Shown here piece by piece: positions 47,629 to 56,749 of a stretch of 64,000 nucleotides of DNA. The notes beneath the pieces are model-generated. The model was not told the DNA's origin. It saw nothing but the letters and a program-made list of their open reading frames with translations, and searched no databases. Every line of letters starts with the position of its first letter. Positions within the stretch are counted from its first letter, which is position 1. The stretch is from Streptomyces sp. STR69 (GTDB lineage Bacteria > Actinomycetota > Actinomycetes > Streptomycetales > Streptomycetaceae), in NCBI RefSeq assembly GCF_024519455.1, contig NZ_JALJRY010000017.1, positions 166,065-230,064 of the forward strand. Direction: 5' to 3'. A program made the position numbers and the translations under genes.

Positions 47629-48804
47629 ATGACGAGTGCCCCGCGCCCCACGACCGACCTGTCGGCAGCCGACGCCCGCCGCATCGCCCTGCGCGCACAG
47701 GGTTTCCTCGGCGCCCCCGACCGCCGCGCGGGCGTGCGCGGTGTGCTCCGCCATCTCGGCGCGGTCCAGCTCGACACCATCTCGGTCCTCGCCCGCTCCC
47801 ACGAACTCATCCCGTACGCCCGCCTCGGCGCCGTCCCCCGCAAGACGGTCGAGGACTCGTACTGGACCCAGACGCACGCCTTCGAGTACTGGTCCCACGC
47901 GGCCTGCATCCTCCCCGTCGAGGAGTGGCCCCACTTCGCCTTCCGCCGCCGCGCCTACCGCGGCCGGCCGCACTGGAACCACGACCTCCCGGACGGCACT
48001 TACGACCAGGTCATCAAGCAGCTCCGGGCCGAAGGCCCCCTCACCTCCACCGAGTTGGGCGGCGCGAAGCGCACCAGCGAGTGGTGGGACTGGTCCGGCG
48101 CCAAGGTCGCCGTGGAGCGCGCACTCATGTACGGCGAGGTGGTGTGCGTGGAGCGCCGCGGCTGGAAGCGGGTGTACGACCTCGCCGAGCGCGCGATCCC
48201 GGATCAGCTGCTGCACGACGAGCTGGATGACACGGAGTGCCTCCGCCGTCTGGTCCGGCTGGCGGGACAGTCACTTGGCGTCGGCACACGCGCGGACATC
48301 GCCGACTACCACCGCCTCAAGGGCGAGCAGGTCGACGCGGTGATCGCCGACTCGGGCCTGGTCCCGGTCACGGTGGAGGGCTGGGGCAAGCCGGCCTGGG
48401 CCGACCCGGCGGCCCTGGAGACCTCTCCGCGCGGTCGGCATCGCACCACGCTCCTGTCCCCGTTCGACTCCCTGATCTGGGAGCGGGCCCGCACGGAGCG
48501 GATCTTCGGCTTCACCCATCGCCTGGAGGCCTACGTCCCCAAACCGAAGCGGATCCACGGCTACTTCGCGATGCCGGTCCTCGCCGGCGGCCAGTTGGTC
48601 GGCCGCGTCGACCCGGCGCGGGAGGGCCGCACCCTGGTCGCCAAGCAGGTCACCCTGGACAGCGCGAAGGCCGTCCCGTCCGTGGCGCAGGCTCTCGTCG
48701 AGGCCGCGAGCTGGGTGGACTGCACGGACGTACGCGTGGAGCGGGTCGACGCCCCCGAACTGCGCGCGCCCCTCGCCGGAGAGCTCCTCCGCCTGCTGGC
48801 GTGA
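47629..48804 (+). CDS. YcaQ-like crosslink-repair DNA glycosylase
   Basis: A 391-residue winged-helix protein of the HTH_42/YcaQ (AlkX) family. Members of this family open interstrand DNA crosslinks formed by alkylating agents. The catalytic QxD motif is visible as HLGAVQLDTISVLARSHEL (about 42-60). Other family marks are EYWSHAACILP, GAKRTSEWWDWSGAKVAVE and LLSPFDSLIWERAR. The ATG at 47629 follows GGAG six bases earlier. It converges on the response-regulator gene with 3 bp between stops. Relatives in Streptomyces can be resistance genes within antibiotic clusters, but this one sits among housekeeping genes. Confidence 0.88.
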   Translation: MTSAPRPTTDLSAADARRIALRAQGFLGAPDRRAGVRGVLRHLGAVQLDTISVLARSHELIPYARLGAVPRKTVEDSYWTQTHAFEYWSHAACILPVEEWPHFAFRRRAYRGRPHWNHDLPDGTYDQVIKQLRAEGPLTSTELGGAKRTSEWWDWSGAKVAVERALMYGEVVCVERRGWKRVYDLAERAIPDQLLHDELDDTECLRRLVRLAGQSLGVGTRADIADYHRLKGEQVDAVIADSGLVPVTVEGWGKPAWADPAALETSPRGRHRTTLLSPFDSLIWERARTERIFGFTHRLEAYVPKPKRIHGYFAMPVLAGGQLVGRVDPAREGRTLVAKQVTLDSAKAVPSVAQALVEAASWVDCTDVRVERVDAPELRAPLAGELLRLLA

Positions 48805-48807
48805 GGG

Positions 48808-49551
48808 TCACCGGATTTCGAGGATCTTCTCCCGCATCGCGTAGACGACGGCCTCCATCCTGGAGTGCAACTGCAGCTTCTCCAGGATGTTGCGCACATG
48901 GTTCTTCACGGTGTTCTCGGAGATGAACAACTGCTTGGCGATATCGCGGTTGTTCATACCGGTCGCGACGAGTTTGAGAACCTCCAGCTCACGGTCGGTG
49001 AGCCGGGGCGCGGGTACCAACCGGCGCTCGTCGGTGCGCTGGATCATCGACTTGAACTCGGTGAGCAGTTTCGACGCCATGGAGGGGCTGATCTGCGACT
49101 GTCCGTCGGCCACGGCGCGAATGGCGGTGGCCACCTCGTCGGTCGAGATCTCCTTGAGGAGATATCCCGTCGCGCCCGCCTTGATCGCGTCGTAGAGATC
49201 GGCCTCTTCATCGCTGATCGTCAGCATGATGATCTTCGCGCTGGGTGCCACCTCCTTGATGGAGGTGCACGCCTCGATCCCGCCCCGCTTCGGCATCCGT
49301 ACGTCCATCAGCACGATGTCCGGCAGCAGGTCGGCGGCCTTGTCCACGGCCTCGGCGCCGTCGCCCGCCTCGCCGACGACCTGGATGTCCTCCTCGGCCG
49401 CCAGCACGATCTCCAGGCCTCGACGGAAGAGGGCGTGGTCGTCCACGACAAGGACTCTGATCGGCTCCTTGCGTGTCGAGCCCGCTTCCGGGCCCACGGC
49501 GACGACGCCATCGGCATCCTCGACATGCATCGGTCCGAAGCTGTCCGCCAT
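48808..49551 (-). CDS. NarL/LuxR-type response regulator (orphan)
   Basis: A 247-residue two-domain regulator. An N-terminal extension of about 28 residues precedes the receiver domain (about 30-150) with VVDDHALF, phospho-acceptor Asp in IVLMDVRMP, and the conserved Lys in GYLLKEI. The LuxR-type helix-turn-helix is at about 180-240 (LTDRELEVLKLVATGMNN, then FISENTVKNHVRNIL). The ATG at 49551 (MADSFGPMHV) is chosen for GGGGGAGG just upstream. No histidine kinase gene is adjacent, so it is an orphan in this window. It lies 205 bp downstream of hpf. Confidence 0.93.
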   Translation of the reverse strand: MADSFGPMHVEDADGVVAVGPEAGSTRKEPIRVLVVDDHALFRRGLEIVLAAEEDIQVVGEAGDGAEAVDKAADLLPDIVLMDVRMPKRGGIEACTSIKEVAPSAKIIMLTISDEEADLYDAIKAGATGYLLKEISTDEVATAIRAVADGQSQISPSMASKLLTEFKSMIQRTDERRLVPAPRLTDRELEVLKLVATGMNNRDIAKQLFISENTVKNHVRNILEKLQLHSRMEAVVYAMREKILEIR

Positions 49552-49756
49552 CGTTCCTCCCCCTGAAGGCTGTGGCCTGTGGTCCTGCGCCATCGCCAAC
49601 CCAAGGCAGCGGCCCACCGGTTGGGCCCTGTGCGGCCATGATTCCATGCCCAGACGACAGTGCGGTCACGGAGCGGGGCGCGAAGTGGTCGCACACCGGT
49701 GCCCCTGGGGGCGCACACGCGCTCCAGGGGCACCGGCTCAACTGTCGCCGGGTGGG

Positions 49757-50449
49757 TCAGCCGCCCAGCGTGCCGCCCGCCGCGGGCGGTTGCGCCTGGG
49801 TGACCATCGGGTCCGTGCTGAGGTGGATGACGCCGTAGTCGTAGGCGTGCCGCCGGTAGACGACACTCGGTTCCTTGGTCTCGGAGTCGACGAACAGGTA
49901 GAAGTCGTGTCCGACCAGTTCCATCTCGTAGAGGGCCTGGTCGAGGGACATCGGAGAGGCGACGTGGGTCTTCTCGCGGACGATGAGGGGACCTTCGCCC
50001 TTCACTTCCAGCGAGCCGATCTTCTTGGTGGGCACGCCGTCCGACTGCTCGTCCGGGACGGCGTGGCCGTTGCCGTTGAGCGTCGCCGCGCCCGGGACGT
50101 GGTCGGGGACCTCAGCGGCCGTGAGCCGACGGGCACCGCGGCGCGTGTGACGCTTGTCGTGCTGCTTGCGCAGCCGGGCATCCAGCTTCTCCGCCGCGAG
50201 GTCGAGCGCCGCGTACGGATCGTTGGCCGATGCCTCCGCCCGGATCACCGGACCGCGGGAGCGGAGCGTGATCTCCACTCGGTCGCAACGGTCGGCCTGT
50301 CGGGGGTTGGGCTCCTTGGACACCTCGACGTCGAGGCTGATCACCTTGCCGTCGAGCTTCTGGATCTTCTCCAGCTTCAGCTTCTCGGCCACGTGCTTGC
50401 GGAACCGCTCGGGCACCTCGGTCTTGCGGCCCTTGACGACGATGTCCAC
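49757..50449 (-). CDS. hpf: Ribosome hibernation promoting factor, long form
   Basis: A 230-residue long-form HPF that dimerises 70S ribosomes in resting cells. Residues about 1-110 form the S30AE ribosome-binding domain (MDIVVKGRKTEVPERFRKHV), followed by an Arg/Lys-rich region. A variable linker leads to the C-terminal dimerisation domain (about 165-220; PMSLDQALYEMELVGHDFYL, then FVDSETKEPSVVYRRHAYDYGVI). The start is GTG (50447-50449) with GGAG six bases upstream. A small hairpin, CTCCGC-TTCGCT-GCGGAG (50472-50489), sits in the leader. Confidence 0.95.
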   Translation of the reverse strand: MDIVVKGRKTEVPERFRKHVAEKLKLEKIQKLDGKVISLDVEVSKEPNPRQADRCDRVEITLRSRGPVIRAEASANDPYAALDLAAEKLDARLRKQHDKRHTRRGARRLTAAEVPDHVPGAATLNGNGHAVPDEQSDGVPTKKIGSLEVKGEGPLIVREKTHVASPMSLDQALYEMELVGHDFYLFVDSETKEPSVVYRRHAYDYGVIHLSTDPMVTQAQPPAAGGTLGG

Positions 50450-50762
50450 GCAGAACTCCGTTCCCGGATCACTCCGCTTCGCTGCGGAGCGTCTCCCTTT
50501 TGCACCAGGCTCCGGTCACCCCGGAACCTCGGACTCGGTGACTTCCACCTCCTCCTCCCCCATGGGCAAGATCTCCACCCCATGGCCGCGGGTGATTGCA
50601 GAAAACCCGCAGCACGGCATTCGGATAGGAGAGGTGCGGCCTGCGCCTTTCTCTCACAACCGAACATATCTCGCCCGGACGGATGTCGTCACCCTCTACT
50701 GCGGCGTACCTCCGTTCAGGTGAATAGGCCCTGTCATTACCTGCAACGACGCAAGTTTGCAG
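50450..50762. other. Leader/promoter region of hpf downstream of comF
   Basis: This 313-bp gap holds the hpf leader hairpin (50472-50489) and a short stem CTGCAA/TTGCAG (50741-50762) directly after the comF stop, a possible weak terminator. I could not fix a promoter, though hpf genes in Streptomyces are often stress-controlled. Confidence 0.4.
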
Positions 50763-51893
50763 TCAGTTCCGGTTTATTTCGAAGGAATCTGGCGATGCCG
50801 CGATCACGGCCGCGCAGATCAGGTCACCGGCGCCGTTCACACCCACGATTCCCGGTGCACTGAGTGCCATGTGACTCCCCTTCTCCTTTGATGCCTGCAT
50901 CTGTTCCCCTCTGCCTTCCCGGGACACACCCGCGTACACAGCCGCGGTTGCTCCAACTGCTCCTCCTGGTCCATCGCAGGTGATCGCCTCACGCACGGCG
51001 CGCGCCGCCTCCCGCAACGAGGCCCCCGTCGTCATCAGGTCGTCGACGAGCACGACTGAACCACCGACCAGCAACCGGGCACCACCCGCGACCACCTCCA
51101 GGGCACCGGCCAGATTGTCCAGCCGCTGGCGGGAGTTGAGCCCCGACTGGTCGGCCACCCACCGCCGCTGCCGCAGTACGGCCACCACCCGGGCGGGCGT
51201 CCCGCTCCGCCGCAACTCCCCCGCCGCCGCGAGGGCGATCCGCCGCGCCGGATCATGCCCACGAGCCCGCACCACCCCACGCGCGGAGGGCACGGGAACC
51301 AGCAACACCGGCGCCTCGACAGCTCTCCGGAGCGGCGCGCCGCCTACGACCGGCCCGCATCTCCCGGCGGGTGTCCGCCGTGCTCCCACGGATGCCTGCC
51401 GCGCGTCCGCCGCCCCCTCAGCCCAGTCGTCCCACTCGCCCTCGCCGCCCTCATTCCCCTCCTCCCTCAGCTCACCGAGTCCCGGCACCCGGTCCCCGCC
51501 CGACCCCGCCGAACCTCCACCCCACCCCGCCGAACTCCCGCACTGCCCCGCCAACCTCCCGTCCTGCCCCGTCACAGCCCCTTGGCCCCGCGACCGGCAC
51601 TCCCGGAGCCCCGCCCGCACAGCGCCCGCGAGAGCCGCGCCCAGGGGCCCCGCCAGGGCCAGTGAGCCTCGTTCCTTGTGGGCGAGGAGCATCGCGCGCA
51701 CCTCGTCCGCGTAAGGAGCCGCCGCATACGTCGCCGGCAGCCCGGACGGCTCGGGCACCGGTCGCACCCGGCTCGGTACGGCCCCGTTCAGGGCGGCACG
51801 GCACTCCGGACAGAGCACCGTGCGAGGCATCCCGCAGCCTCCGCACTCGGCCGGCAGCACCAGATCCGTGAGGTCCCGCCACCAGCCCCGCAT
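50763..51893 (-). CDS. ComF-family phosphoribosyltransferase with disordered insert
   Basis: A 376-residue protein, longer than the usual 220-260 for ComF. The N-terminus has the ComF zinc ribbon (CGGC...CPEC in AECGGCGMPRTVLCPECR), and the C-terminal half has the PRPP-binding motif VVLVDDLMTTGASLREA. Between them (about residues 95-205) is a low-complexity Gly/Ser/Glu-rich insert not typical of the family. The end, ICAAVIAASPDSFEINRN, looks conserved in Streptomyces. I chose the ATG at 51893 (MRGWWRDLTDLVLPA); the frame is open upstream but the added part lacks homology. ComF relates to DNA uptake elsewhere; the role in Streptomyces is unclear. Confidence 0.85.
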   Translation of the reverse strand: MRGWWRDLTDLVLPAECGGCGMPRTVLCPECRAALNGAVPSRVRPVPEPSGLPATYAAAPYADEVRAMLLAHKERGSLALAGPLGAALAGAVRAGLRECRSRGQGAVTGQDGRLAGQCGSSAGWGGGSAGSGGDRVPGLGELREEGNEGGEGEWDDWAEGAADARQASVGARRTPAGRCGPVVGGAPLRRAVEAPVLLVPVPSARGVVRARGHDPARRIALAAAGELRRSGTPARVVAVLRQRRWVADQSGLNSRQRLDNLAGALEVVAGGARLLVGGSVVLVDDLMTTGASLREAARAVREAITCDGPGGAVGATAAVYAGVSREGRGEQMQASKEKGSHMALSAPGIVGVNGAGDLICAAVIAASPDSFEINRN

Positions 51894-51933
51894 GCCCACC
51901 ACTGTGCCAACGCCCTCGCCGACCGGCCACCCC

Positions 51934-51967
51934 TGTGGACAACCGGCGGGCGCCTGCCTGTGGACAA
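51934..51967. promoter_or_regulatory. Pair of DnaA-box sequences upstream of comF
   Basis: TGTGGACAA occurs at 51934-51942 and 51959-51967, same orientation, 25 bp apart. Its complement TTGTCCACA is the preferred Streptomyces DnaA box. They lie 41-74 bp upstream of the comF start, where a promoter would be. Confidence 0.55.
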
Positions 51968-52137
51968 CTCCGCGCAACCGCGGGCAGCCGTCCCCCCACA
52001 CGAGTGCGGCTCCGCCCCGGAACACGCGAACGGCCGCCTCCTGCCGAGCCTCAGCCCGACCGAAGACAGCCGCTTCGCACTGCCTCACCCCAGGTCAACG
52101 GGCAAGCGCCTCAACCCGGTTGGGCCGGTGATCGCCC

Positions 52138-53976
52138 TCACCCCGGGTAAACCGGCGCCGACCCCGTCTTGACCACCTTCTGCCACTGCGCCCCGGTGGG
52201 CAGCCGTACGATCCCGTCCTCCGAGTAGGCCACCAGCGGGAGCTTGTCGTCCTCGGACGCGGCGATCTCCTTCACGCCGGTCAGGGCCGTGGGGGCCGGG
52301 CCCTCCGGTGTGGAGCCGTCGACCTGGACGTACCGCATCTGCTGCACGCCGCCCTTCGCGCGCCCCACCACCACGAGCCGGCTGTCCCCGGCCCACGACA
52401 TGGCCGTGATCTCCTCCAGGTCCGGGGTCGCGGAACGCAGTTCGAGGACCGAGATCACCGGCTGCTCCCCGGTCGCCCCGCTCCGCTGGATCCGGCCGAT
52501 CATCAGGGACCGCTTGCCGTCCTTCTCCACGACGAGCGCGATCCGCACCCCGTCGGCCGCCACCCGAACCGACTCGATCCGGCCGTCCAGCCCCAGGGTG
52601 TCCACCGCGATCGGCTGGCCGGCGCCCTTCTGCAGCACGAGCAGCCGGGGGTTCTTCGGGTCCCGGTCGGCCACCCAGAGGTCGCCCTGCACATCCCAGC
52701 TGGGAGCCGTCAGCCGGTCGGCCGCCGTCTTGCCCTGGCTGGTCAGCACGGGGTCCCCGAGCGACGCGCCCGACACCATCGACCCGACGTAGAGCGACTT
52801 CCCGTCGAGACTGACCCCGGCCCCGCTCTCCTCGTCGCGCGACACCGCGACCGACCCCAGCTGCTTGGTGCCCTCGCCCAGCGCACCCGGCACCGCCTCG
52901 GTGTGCGTGCCCCTGCTGCCGCCGGGTATCCGCACCACCCGGTGCTTGTCGTCGAGGAAGTACAGGTACACGGGGTGGCTCACGGGGCCGCGTGTCACGA
53001 GGGACTCCGCGTTGTTCTCGGAGTACACGCACAGCTGTGCGCCGTTGGCGGCCTGCAGCTCGACCTCGTCCACCGTGGGCGTCATGGTGTGAAGTGTGTA
53101 GAGGATCTGGGTCGCCATCTCGTTGCACCGGGCCAGTCCCACCCGTGAGGCCTTCTGGTTCAACGGGACAGTCAGCTTGTTCTGGTCGTCGGGGGTCAGC
53201 GAGGTGACTCCCTTGCGCAGCGCCGTCCCCGTGGGGAAGCTCGACCTGACCACGGGCCCGAGCCAGCTGGTGGGCCCGCTGAGGAGCGAACGCACCATCT
53301 GCGTCATGGGGTCCACCCGCCGCCGTACGAACACGGGGTCCGCCACGGCGATCGGCTGCGGGGTCGCCCCGGCCGTCGTGTTCGACGCGAAGTAGTACTT
53401 GTTGACCGACATGTAGTTGCGCTGGAAATCCGAGCTGCCCATGACGACGCCCTGTGGCAGCCCGTCGATGCGCCACTGTCCGCTCTTCGCGTCCTTCGCC
53501 AGGTGCACCCGCTGGCTGTACCGGCCGTCCGCGGGCGAGTACACCTGCTGCGAGTCCACCGTGGCGACCCGGTCACCGGTCAGTGTGTACACGAAAGCGT
53601 CGTTGTCCTCCCGGTCGCCGGGGGGACGGACGGCCTCCGTGCTCGGCCCGTCGGCGAGCACGGTGGTGGACGCCTCCGGCTGCCAGCCCCGCGCCGCCTT
53701 GGCGGTCAGGTACAGACGTGCCGTCTTGTAGTTCGGATCGTCGCTGGTCAGCGCTTCCAGGAAGCCCTGGACGATCTCCCCCTGCGTCGCGTCCTCCCGG
53801 GGAGGCATCGCGAAAACCCGCACCTGGGTGTCCTGTCGCGGCGTCGACTCGACACCCCGAAGGTCCCCGCTGTCCGGCATCGAGGCACATCCCGCCAGCA
53901 CTACGACGCCACACGCGACGTACGCCGCCGCGCGTGCCGGCTTTCGCCGGGCGCCCCCCTCGCGGTCAGCGCCCAT
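52138..53976 (-). CDS. lpqB: Lipoprotein LpqB
   Basis: A 612-residue lipoprotein that works with the MtrAB two-component system at the outer face of the membrane. The signal peptide ends in the lipobox LAGC at about residue 29-32. A GerMN-type domain follows (about 45-260) and then a beta-propeller-like C-terminal part with repeated strands (about 300-600). The ATG at 53976 follows GGGGGAGG. It overlaps the 3' end of mtrB by 11 bp, so the two are translationally coupled. In actinobacteria LpqB is reported to modulate the MtrB kinase. Confidence 0.93.
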   Translation of the reverse strand: MGADREGGARRKPARAAAYVACGVVVLAGCASMPDSGDLRGVESTPRQDTQVRVFAMPPREDATQGEIVQGFLEALTSDDPNYKTARLYLTAKAARGWQPEASTTVLADGPSTEAVRPPGDREDNDAFVYTLTGDRVATVDSQQVYSPADGRYSQRVHLAKDAKSGQWRIDGLPQGVVMGSSDFQRNYMSVNKYYFASNTTAGATPQPIAVADPVFVRRRVDPMTQMVRSLLSGPTSWLGPVVRSSFPTGTALRKGVTSLTPDDQNKLTVPLNQKASRVGLARCNEMATQILYTLHTMTPTVDEVELQAANGAQLCVYSENNAESLVTRGPVSHPVYLYFLDDKHRVVRIPGGSRGTHTEAVPGALGEGTKQLGSVAVSRDEESGAGVSLDGKSLYVGSMVSGASLGDPVLTSQGKTAADRLTAPSWDVQGDLWVADRDPKNPRLLVLQKGAGQPIAVDTLGLDGRIESVRVAADGVRIALVVEKDGKRSLMIGRIQRSGATGEQPVISVLELRSATPDLEEITAMSWAGDSRLVVVGRAKGGVQQMRYVQVDGSTPEGPAPTALTGVKEIAASEDDKLPLVAYSEDGIVRLPTGAQWQKVVKTGSAPVYPG

Positions 53977-56050
53977 GAGATGCCTCCCCCTGCTTGTTCG
54001 ATTCCTCCGGCACGGCGGCCGGTTCGACACCGCGCGCGGTGTCACTGCGAGGCGCGTCCGCGGTCGCCCCGTCCTCCTGCCGCCGTGTGCCGCCGGTCGG
54101 CCGGGGCACCACGCGTGCTCCGTTGCCGGGCAGCGCCGTCGGGTCCGCTGTCGCGGTCGTGGCAGTCAGCCTCGGGGCGATCGGGGTCCGCGCGGGTATC
54201 GGCGCCCCCTGGTCACCCATCGGCTGCACCGGGACCGTCGCGCGCTTGTCCCCGCCGCCGCTCGGCAGACCGGCGTCATTGAGTCCACGATTACGGCGTG
54301 AGTCCTTGGGCTCCAGAGGTATCGGCGAACCCCGCAGCGGTTCGTCCGCGGTCCTCGGCAGTGTCAGCCGGAACTGCGAACCGCCGCCCGGCTCACCCCA
54401 CGCCTGCAGCCAGCCGCCGTGCAGCCGCGCGTCCTCCAGGGCGATGGACAGCCCCAGACCCGTACCACCGGTGGTACGCGCGCGTGCCGGGTCCGCCCGC
54501 CAGAAGCGGCTGAACACCCGGGTCGCTTCGCCGGGCTTGAGCCCCACCCCGTAGTCGCGCACCGCGATGGCGACCGCCCCGCCCGCGGTGGCGAGCTTGA
54601 CTATGACGTCCTTGCCGTCGCCGTGCTCCACGGCGTTGACGACGAGATTGCGCAGCACCCGCTCCACCCGCCGGGCATCGGCCTCGGCGACCACGGGCTG
54701 CTGGTCGCCGACGACGCGTATCTGCGTGCCCTTGCGCTCGGCGAGCGGCTCGGCCCCGCTGATGACCCGCCGTACAACCTCTCTGAGGTCTATCGGCTCG
54801 GCCTCCAGGGCCGCCGCTCCCGCGTCGAAGCGGCTGATCTCCAGCAGGTCGGCGAGCAACGTCTCGAAGCGGTCCAGCTGGTCGGCCAGGAGTTCGGCCG
54901 ACCGCGCGGTCATCGGATCGAAGTCCACGCGCGCGTCGTGGATGACATCGGCCGCCATGCGTACGGTCGTCAGCGGCGTCCGCAGCTCGTGCGACACGTC
55001 GGACACGAACCGGCGCTGCATCCGCGACAGGTCCTCCAACTGCTGGATCTTCAGCTGGAGGTTCTGCGCCATCTTGTTGAAGGCCTCGCCGAGCCGCGCG
55101 ATGTCGTCCTCACCCGTGACCTTCATCCGCTCCTGGAGTCGCCCGGCGGACAGCCGCTCGGCGATCCCGGCGGCCATCCGCACCGGCGTGACGACCTGCC
55201 GCACCACGAGCCAGGCGATGGCCCCGAGGAGTACGACGACGAAGAGCCCGGCCGTCGCCAGCGTCCCCTTGACCAGGCTGAGCGACTTCTCCTCCTGGGT
55301 GAGCGGGAAGAGGTAGTACAGCTGGTACGGGTTGTTGTTCGGGTCGTTGACCTGCTTGCCGACGACGAGCGCGGGCTGGGACTCCTTGCCGTTGCTGTAG
55401 ATGATCCGGGTGTAGCTCTGGGCCGCTGCCGTACTGCCGTTGACCCGCGCGCGCAGGTCCTCGGGCACGCTCGCGGACGGATCGACGTACCCGGAACCGC
55501 GCGGACTGCGTCCGCCGCCACTGTCGGCACCCGCCGGCAGCGTCACCACGTCGAAGGCCCCCTGACCGCCGCTGGACAGCGACGACACCAGGTCGCTCAT
55601 CCATGAGATGACGTTCTGCGAGGAGTTGCCGTCGGTCGCGGAGCCGTCGTCCGCGGTCCCGCTGGCCGCCTCGTCGGCCCTCTGCTTGGCCACGGCGAAC
55701 CCACCCGTGGCCTGGCTCTGCGAGGCCTTCACCTTGGCGTCCAGCAGGCCGTTGCGCACCTGGCCGATGACGACGAAGCCCAGCAGCAGGACGACGCCCA
55801 GCGACATCAGCAGGGTGGTGACGACGACCTTGAGCTGGATGTTGCGCCGCCACAGCCGCATGACCGGCAGCAACGGCCGACGCACCCAGCGCATGAACAG
55901 GCGGAGGACCGGGCTGCCCTGGACTCCGCCCTGCAACAGCCCGCCCTCCAACAGGCGTGCCCAGCGGGAGCCCGCCGCCTTCCGGCCGACAGGCCGCCCC
56001 GCGCGGGCCCCGGTCCCCCCGGGTGCCGAAGCGGCACTGTCCCTGGACAT
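53966..56050 (-). CDS. mtrB: Sensor histidine kinase MtrB
   Basis: A 694-residue membrane kinase. Two membrane segments (about 70-92, VVVTTLLMSLGVVLLLGFVV, and about 265-285, AGLFVVVLLGAIAWLVV) bracket an extracytoplasmic sensor of about 175 residues. Then come HAMP, the phospho-acceptor His in FVSDVSHELRTPLT (about 365), and the ATPase lobe with NLVVNAVEHG, DYGVGL and GGTGLGLSI. A proline/threonine-rich tail of about 120 residues ends the protein. One base separates its ATG from the mtrA stop. The pair regulates growth, division and sporulation in Streptomyces. Confidence 0.95.
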   Translation of the reverse strand: MSRDSAASAPGGTGARAGRPVGRKAAGSRWARLLEGGLLQGGVQGSPVLRLFMRWVRRPLLPVMRLWRRNIQLKVVVTTLLMSLGVVLLLGFVVIGQVRNGLLDAKVKASQSQATGGFAVAKQRADEAASGTADDGSATDGNSSQNVISWMSDLVSSLSSGGQGAFDVVTLPAGADSGGGRSPRGSGYVDPSASVPEDLRARVNGSTAAAQSYTRIIYSNGKESQPALVVGKQVNDPNNNPYQLYYLFPLTQEEKSLSLVKGTLATAGLFVVVLLGAIAWLVVRQVVTPVRMAAGIAERLSAGRLQERMKVTGEDDIARLGEAFNKMAQNLQLKIQQLEDLSRMQRRFVSDVSHELRTPLTTVRMAADVIHDARVDFDPMTARSAELLADQLDRFETLLADLLEISRFDAGAAALEAEPIDLREVVRRVISGAEPLAERKGTQIRVVGDQQPVVAEADARRVERVLRNLVVNAVEHGDGKDVIVKLATAGGAVAIAVRDYGVGLKPGEATRVFSRFWRADPARARTTGGTGLGLSIALEDARLHGGWLQAWGEPGGGSQFRLTLPRTADEPLRGSPIPLEPKDSRRNRGLNDAGLPSGGGDKRATVPVQPMGDQGAPIPARTPIAPRLTATTATADPTALPGNGARVVPRPTGGTRRQEDGATADAPRSDTARGVEPAAVPEESNKQGEASHGR

Positions 56051-56051
56051 G

Positions 56052-56741
56052 TCAGCTCGGTCCCGCCTTGTAACCGACGCCGCGGACGGTCACCACGATC
56101 TCCGGCCGCTCCGGGTCCTTCTCGACCTTGGAACGCAGCCGCTGGACATGCACGTTGACCAGACGGGTGTCCGCCGCGTGCCGGTAGCCCCAGACCTGCT
56201 CCAGGAGCACCTCACGCGTGAACACCTGCCACGGTTTACGGGCCAGCGCGACCAGCAGGTCGAACTCCAGCGGGGTCAGCGCGATCGACTGCCCGTCCCG
56301 CTTCACGGAGTGACCGGCCACATCGATGACCAGATCGCCTATGGCGAGCTGCTCGGGCGCCGGCTCCTCCGACCTCCGCAGCCGCGCCCGGATCCGGGCG
56401 ACCAGCTCCTTCGGCTTGAACGGCTTCACGATGTAGTCGTCGGCGCCGGACTCCAGGCCCACCACGACATCGACGGTGTCGCTCTTCGCCGTGAGCATCA
56501 CGATCGGTACCCCGGACTCCGCCCTGATCAGGCGGCACACCTCGATACCGTCCCGCCCGGGCAGCATCAGGTCCAGGAGCACCAGGTCGGGCTTGCTCTC
56601 ACGGAAAGCGGCCAGCGCCTTGTCGCCGTCGGCTACGAAAGACGGCTCAAAACCTTCACCACGCAACACAATGCCGAGCATCTCGGCCAGTGCGGTGTCG
56701 TCATCGACGACAAGGACTCGTCCCTTCATAAACGACATCAT
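56052..56741 (-). CDS. mtrA: Response regulator MtrA
   Basis: A 229-residue OmpR-type regulator. The receiver domain has VVDDDTALAEML, phospho-acceptor Asp in LVLLDLMLPG (about 56), and the conserved Lys in DDYIVKPF. The winged-helix domain (about 130-225) has LTPLEFDLLVALAR and VNVHVQRLRSKVEKDP. Three Met codons lie at the start (residues 1, 2 and 5); any could serve, with MKGRVLVVDDD the usual family start. It lies 8 bp downstream of the mtnA stop, which places both in one transcript. Confidence 0.96.
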   Translation of the reverse strand: MMSFMKGRVLVVDDDTALAEMLGIVLRGEGFEPSFVADGDKALAAFRESKPDLVLLDLMLPGRDGIEVCRLIRAESGVPIVMLTAKSDTVDVVVGLESGADDYIVKPFKPKELVARIRARLRRSEEPAPEQLAIGDLVIDVAGHSVKRDGQSIALTPLEFDLLVALARKPWQVFTREVLLEQVWGYRHAADTRLVNVHVQRLRSKVEKDPERPEIVVTVRGVGYKAGPS

Positions 56742-56749
56742 CCCATTAA

